The notes below the pieces were generated by a model, which saw only the letters and a program-made list of their open reading frames with translations, was not told where the DNA came from and ran no database searches. Positions 60,516 through 64,000 of a DNA stretch of 64,000 nucleotides are shown here, piece by piece. Positions within the stretch are counted from its first letter, which is position 1. Every line of letters begins with the position of its first letter. The translations under genes were made by a program, and so were the position numbers. Source of the DNA: Nephromyces sp. MM_2019 (lineage: Eukaryota > Apicomplexa > Aconoidasida > Nephromycida); contig JADHZB010000690.1 of assembly GCA_015657535.1 (NCBI GenBank), positions 107,515 to 171,514 on the forward strand, given 5' to 3'.

Positions 60516-63498
60516 TCAATCAAACCGCAAATTGGAGATTCTGTTGCCCAAAGCCTTCGTATCATCAGACTCCATGTCTGCTGTTAGGTGCTCATTAATT
60601 TCAACCTTTTCCACATGGGACTCTACAGCGGAGGCAGCACTGCCTACTTGCGCGGACGCCTTCGCAGTAGGCCTGCGATAATCCCTTTGAAACTTTCGAG
60701 TTTCTTGCTCGAGGTGCTTCTGATTAAGCTGAAATTGCATATTTGATAGAAGAAAACAAAAATTTAAAGGCTAACAGGCACAAAAACCAATATAATAAAA
60801 TAGATCCAAAGTTAAGCAAGTAGACGGAGCTCCTGGAGTTCAGCATTTTACTCTGTTGACGATGGTTGATGCTCATACAGCTGCTATTTCAAGGTGGAAA
60901 AGATCCAAAGCTAAAATGAAGGGGGCAGTTTTGCTAGCAATGGCACCGCCATTGCAGCAGCTATGAAAATTTATAAATGCACAAACCGTTTATACTTAAA
61001 ATCTAGTTTTTAAAGTTCGTTATGCTACCTAAATCACTCTAATCTTTTTTAATTTTTGGGCAATTTAGAAAAAAAATTTGAATATACTTCTCTTCGTAGT
61101 GAAGCTCCAGTGTTTCGCAATCCAAAGTTTCTAGTTTTTTGAACAACCACTTTCGTGTGAGAAAAGTACAAGTTCGCACCCATGGAAACGGGATTAAAAG
61201 ACTAGGAAAATATTTCAAGAAAGGCAAATTCAAGTGGCAAGGTTCAAGAATAAAAACCAATAGACTACCAGGCCAGCATAGGACCTTTTCATGCCCATGA
61301 TACTATTCTAAAAGCATTTCATGAAAGCCAGAAACTCTATCATCAATTCCGGAAGTAAAAAAGTGGATATATAATACCTTAATTACGTCAGAAATACCGC
61401 TAAAAATGGAGTTTATCAAGCTCATTTTACACGGGTTCATCCTTTCTATCACATCATCATGCCAAATTCCCGTCCATACCCACCTCACTCGACTGCCCCC
61501 TATTAATCTTGCTCCAATAAGCAACACACACAATTGGGGTATTCTTCTCTTTTTACTAAGCAGAAAAGCACTCTCTAGTCCAAAAATTACACGCCAATAA
61601 TATAAATTTCAAAAATGCGCACACAAGTGAAGCAAAAACAAAGCTCTTCAACACTAGAAAAACTCAAAAAAAAACACGCACACACACACAAAAAGGTATT
61701 AATTTTCAGGGATGGTTTAGTATACTCACCTTATTCGCTGCACTACGCTGAAGCTCCAACCAAGGAAGGTACTCCCTACAAAGCAATACCGAGTAGCAAA
61801 AAGACAGTTACAACTAAGTCACAGCAATTTCATATATGTTATAAATGAAATGAAACTCTTTTAGAAAATCAGGAGAAGATAATCCAGCAAAATAGTCTTA
61901 ATCTTTGCTAGAGAATCTAGCACCCATACATATGAGAGAAAAAAAACATTGAGACTTTTGTCACAAGCTATAGCAAAGCATAAGAAAAATAATAGAAAAC
62001 TACCGGGAAAGTTTCCACTATGTCTCACTAAAGATAAATGAAACTAATTGAAATTCTTACTAAATATTAACTTCCACCTCAAAAAGTATTCCCCAAAGAA
62101 GAAAGCAGGAAAAATTCACATTTTTCAGGACGTCTAAAATCTCAACAATAAATGTACTGCAATATCAAGAAAGTCATTTTTCCAAGAGAAAAGCGATAAT
62201 GTATTGTAAACCAGCAATTTCCCCTTTGAATATTCCACCAACTGAAAGAGAAAAGATGATAAACTACCAAAATTCCGTTGCGAGACCACTACGCACACGG
62301 AGGTAGAGCAAAAGATGAGATGAAGGGAGATGGAGACCCTGGAATTGACGAAAATTGTCATGCTTTTATCAAATTCTGCAAATCTTTGAGATATAGTAGC
62401 ATTTTCCTACGAAAGAAGCTCAGGAATGGCAGTATTTTCAAGCGTGGAAATCATGAAGAATATATATAAAAAAGCTCTTGAGCAAAAGGTAATACTCAAC
62501 ATGGAAGTGGAAGCATGAAAAGCAAATGATATTTTTCTCAGCTAATCCAAATTCAGCACCTTTCATACTCCTCAATACAACTCTGTAAAGAATCGTAAAA
62601 CTCCGATAAACCAGTGCCAGTAGCAGAGGATACACCAACAGCCTGAAAAAATACATTGGAAAAAACGCCAAAAAAAGTAAAGGAAAATATAAAAATTTTG
62701 AGATGATAAAAAAAAAGGTTTTCATGTGGATTTCATGTTTCAATTACATGGAAATCTGTAATTTTGATAGAAAAGCTGTTAAAGTAAGTGAAGTAGCAAT
62801 ACTCATCATTCATGGCTCACCTACTAGACAAAGTATAATAAAATGCTAGCAACCATTCGCACTCCTACTACCTACTGCTGCATTAAAAAATTCGCATTGA
62901 AAAGTATGCATAAAACACGCTAAAGTGCTATATATATTTAAAGAAGAAAAGAAAAAAGACGGTCTCTCTTCATAACTCAGTAAATTGGAGGTCTGACGCA
63001 CACCAAAGCAGTAACAGCCTGAAAGAAGACTTGAGCACAAAATGCAATGCTCCTGCTTCATTAATTTCCTCCTGATATTTGTGGTATTGAAGAAAACATC
63101 CATCTACGTTTATATTTTTACTACATATTTTACAAATAAAATGTGGGGTTATATCCACACACACACACACACACAGTCTCCCACCTACGAGCACAAGGTG
63201 GGGGTATACATGCACACACACACACACACACAAAATCTCCTAAACCAGCAAAGCGACTTACTGACTAGTTTTATCTGCATATTTCACCCTGTTTTACTAT
63301 ATTTCGTGGCTTCTTGAAAATATAGATGGAAAATCTAGCAAAGCAGGTCCAGAGTATGCTTGAAAAACAAGTCAAAAAGAGGCAATCATATTATTCTATT
63401 TTCCTATATTACTATATTTATGAATTTAAGAGAGAGAGATACTCACCGTGATACCTTTATAGAATTCATTCATTACCAAAGCAAAAGAGCGGCTTAAA
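60516..63498 (-). CDS. Multi-exon coiled-coil protein, possible BAR-domain protein, 5' end unresolved
   Basis: Minus-strand exons: 63498-63447 (LSRSFALVMNEFYKGIT), 62642-62560 (AVGVSSATGTGLSEFYDSLQ and on to EEYE), 61775-61730 (EYLPWLELQRSAANK), 61149-61088 (WLFKKLETLDCETLELHYEE), and terminal exon 60728-60516 (LNQKHLEQETRKFQRDYRR to ISNLRFD). The first four join in phase with good borders (tttgcag..gtgagt, ttttcag..gtgctg, tttgtag..gtgagt, cgaaag..gtatat). The terminal exon needs a small missing exon to restore phase. The pattern of EFY, then a central helix with PWLELQ, then KW.FKKLETLD..TLELHYEE resembles helices 2-3 of amphiphysin/BIN-type BAR domains (PLxxY..; KRxxKLxDYD). BAR proteins bend membranes in endocytosis; this identity is a hypothesis. 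The expected first BAR helix was not found before the telomere, apart from a weak candidate start at 63882. Confidence 0.42.
63156..63232. repeat. Two (CA)10 microsatellites flanking a 7-bp hairpin
   Basis: CA runs at 63156-63175 and 63213-63232 bracket a short segment containing CCCACCT (63180-63186) and its complement AGGTGGG (63196-63202). They lie in the first detected intron of the terminal gene. Frames open through the runs are artefacts. Confidence 0.9.
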
Positions 63499-63553
63499 CT
63501 GCAAAATTTTGGAGAAAAAAAAAAAAGAGAAGAAATTATTGCAGGAAACAGAT

Positions 63554-63569
63554 GAGAGAGAGAGAGAGA
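63554..63569. repeat. (GA)n microsatellite
   Basis: An uninterrupted GA run on the + strand (CT on the sense strand of the terminal gene), about 55 bases upstream of its first detected exon. It may form part of a pyrimidine-rich splice-acceptor region. Confidence 0.9.
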
Positions 63570-63905
63570 ACAATAAATCGATTACTTAGTTTTATATGTA
63601 ACCCATAATACCATCTTTAAAAAGGACTGATTTATTGGAAATTTTTCATCGAATCAAAAAAACCCGAAAAAATGCAATTTAAAATAGCCTATAAGACAAT
63701 GAAAAACATCCAAGAGGAAGGAAAAAAAACAAAAACTGGTGGCACTCAGGACATACGCAGACAGTTGGCAAAGAAATGAAAACTGCCCTTAGATTTGCAT
63801 GCATACACACACACTCGCAGTAAATAAAAAGGTTCTCACAAAAAAAATACGTGGAAAGACTAGGTGATAGCATCAACAGCATACAGTGAACTCGACTGGC
63901 AAAAA

Positions 63906-64000
63906 TAGGGTTTAGGGTTTAGGGTTTGGGGTTTAGGGTTTAGGGTTTAGGGTTTAGGGTTTAGGGTTTAGGGTTTAGGGTTTAGGGTTTAGGGTTTAGG
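63906..64000 (+). repeat. Telomeric repeat array (TTTAGGG)n at the chromosome end
   Basis: A partial unit (taggg, 63906-63910), then twelve complete 7-base units and a final partial TTTAGG reaching the window edge. All are TTTAGGG except the third, TTTGGGG (63925-63931). The G-rich strand runs toward the right edge, as expected for a true terminus. Repeats of this type occur in many apicomplexans, plants and other groups. The array begins directly after ordinary AT-rich sequence with no subtelomeric repeat block. Confidence 0.98.

Noticed and set aside
62970..63317. Frames rich in Val/Cys or Thr/His near the chromosome end
   Set aside because: They run through the two (CA)10 microsatellites and do not join the phased exons of the terminal gene.

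Overview
This is a eukaryotic window, and its right edge is a real chromosome end. The last ~95 bases are TTTAGGG repeats, with the G-rich strand running 5'->3' toward base 64000. The base composition is AT-rich, genes are intron-rich, and introns on the sense strand are T-rich with GT..AG borders. An ApiAP2 transcription factor (AP2 domains plus the ACDC C-terminal domain) together with TTTAGGG telomeres points to an apicomplexan or close relative. Long gene-poor stretches and large introns make it unlike the compact Plasmodium or piroplasm genomes. The species cannot be named from the sequence.

Layout. 1.2-1.7 kb (-): a small two-exon gene that looks like a LYR-motif protein. 4.4-6.2 kb (+): a two-exon ApiAP2 factor. 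9.8-10.6 kb (-): splice-bounded blocks of an unidentified gene. 11.0-23.4 kb (+): a seven-exon gene of about 2,000 residues with RCC1 repeats and a BTB/BACK-like region, resembling IBTK. 26.0-28.4 kb (-): a RING+PHD protein resembling PHRF1. 31.9-32.5 kb (-): exon-like blocks of an unidentified gene. 35.4-39.2 kb (-): an eight-exon PITH-domain protein whose exons all join in phase to give 204 residues. 42.5-49.0 kb (+): a five-exon TELO2/Tel2 homologue. 50-60 kb: no recognisable gene, but a perfect hairpin, a G-poor A/C-rich island with coding-like debris, and a GC-rich pocket. 60.5-63.5 kb (-): a multi-exon gene that may carry a BAR-like coiled-coil domain, with its most upstream detected exon only ~400 bases from the telomere.

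Functionally the recognised genes are housekeeping or regulatory: transcription (ApiAP2), ubiquitin/chromatin (PHRF1-like; IBTK-like possible CUL3 adaptor), proteasome-linked PITH protein, and PIKK maturation (TELO2). They do not form a cluster or operon. Genes are mostly arranged as divergent or convergent pairs, and the T-rich sense-strand bias of introns and flanks marks the direction of transcription. Most gene models were built by hand from splice sites and reading-frame phase, so exon ends without homology support are provisional. No rRNA, tRNA, CRISPR array or intact transposon was recognised.
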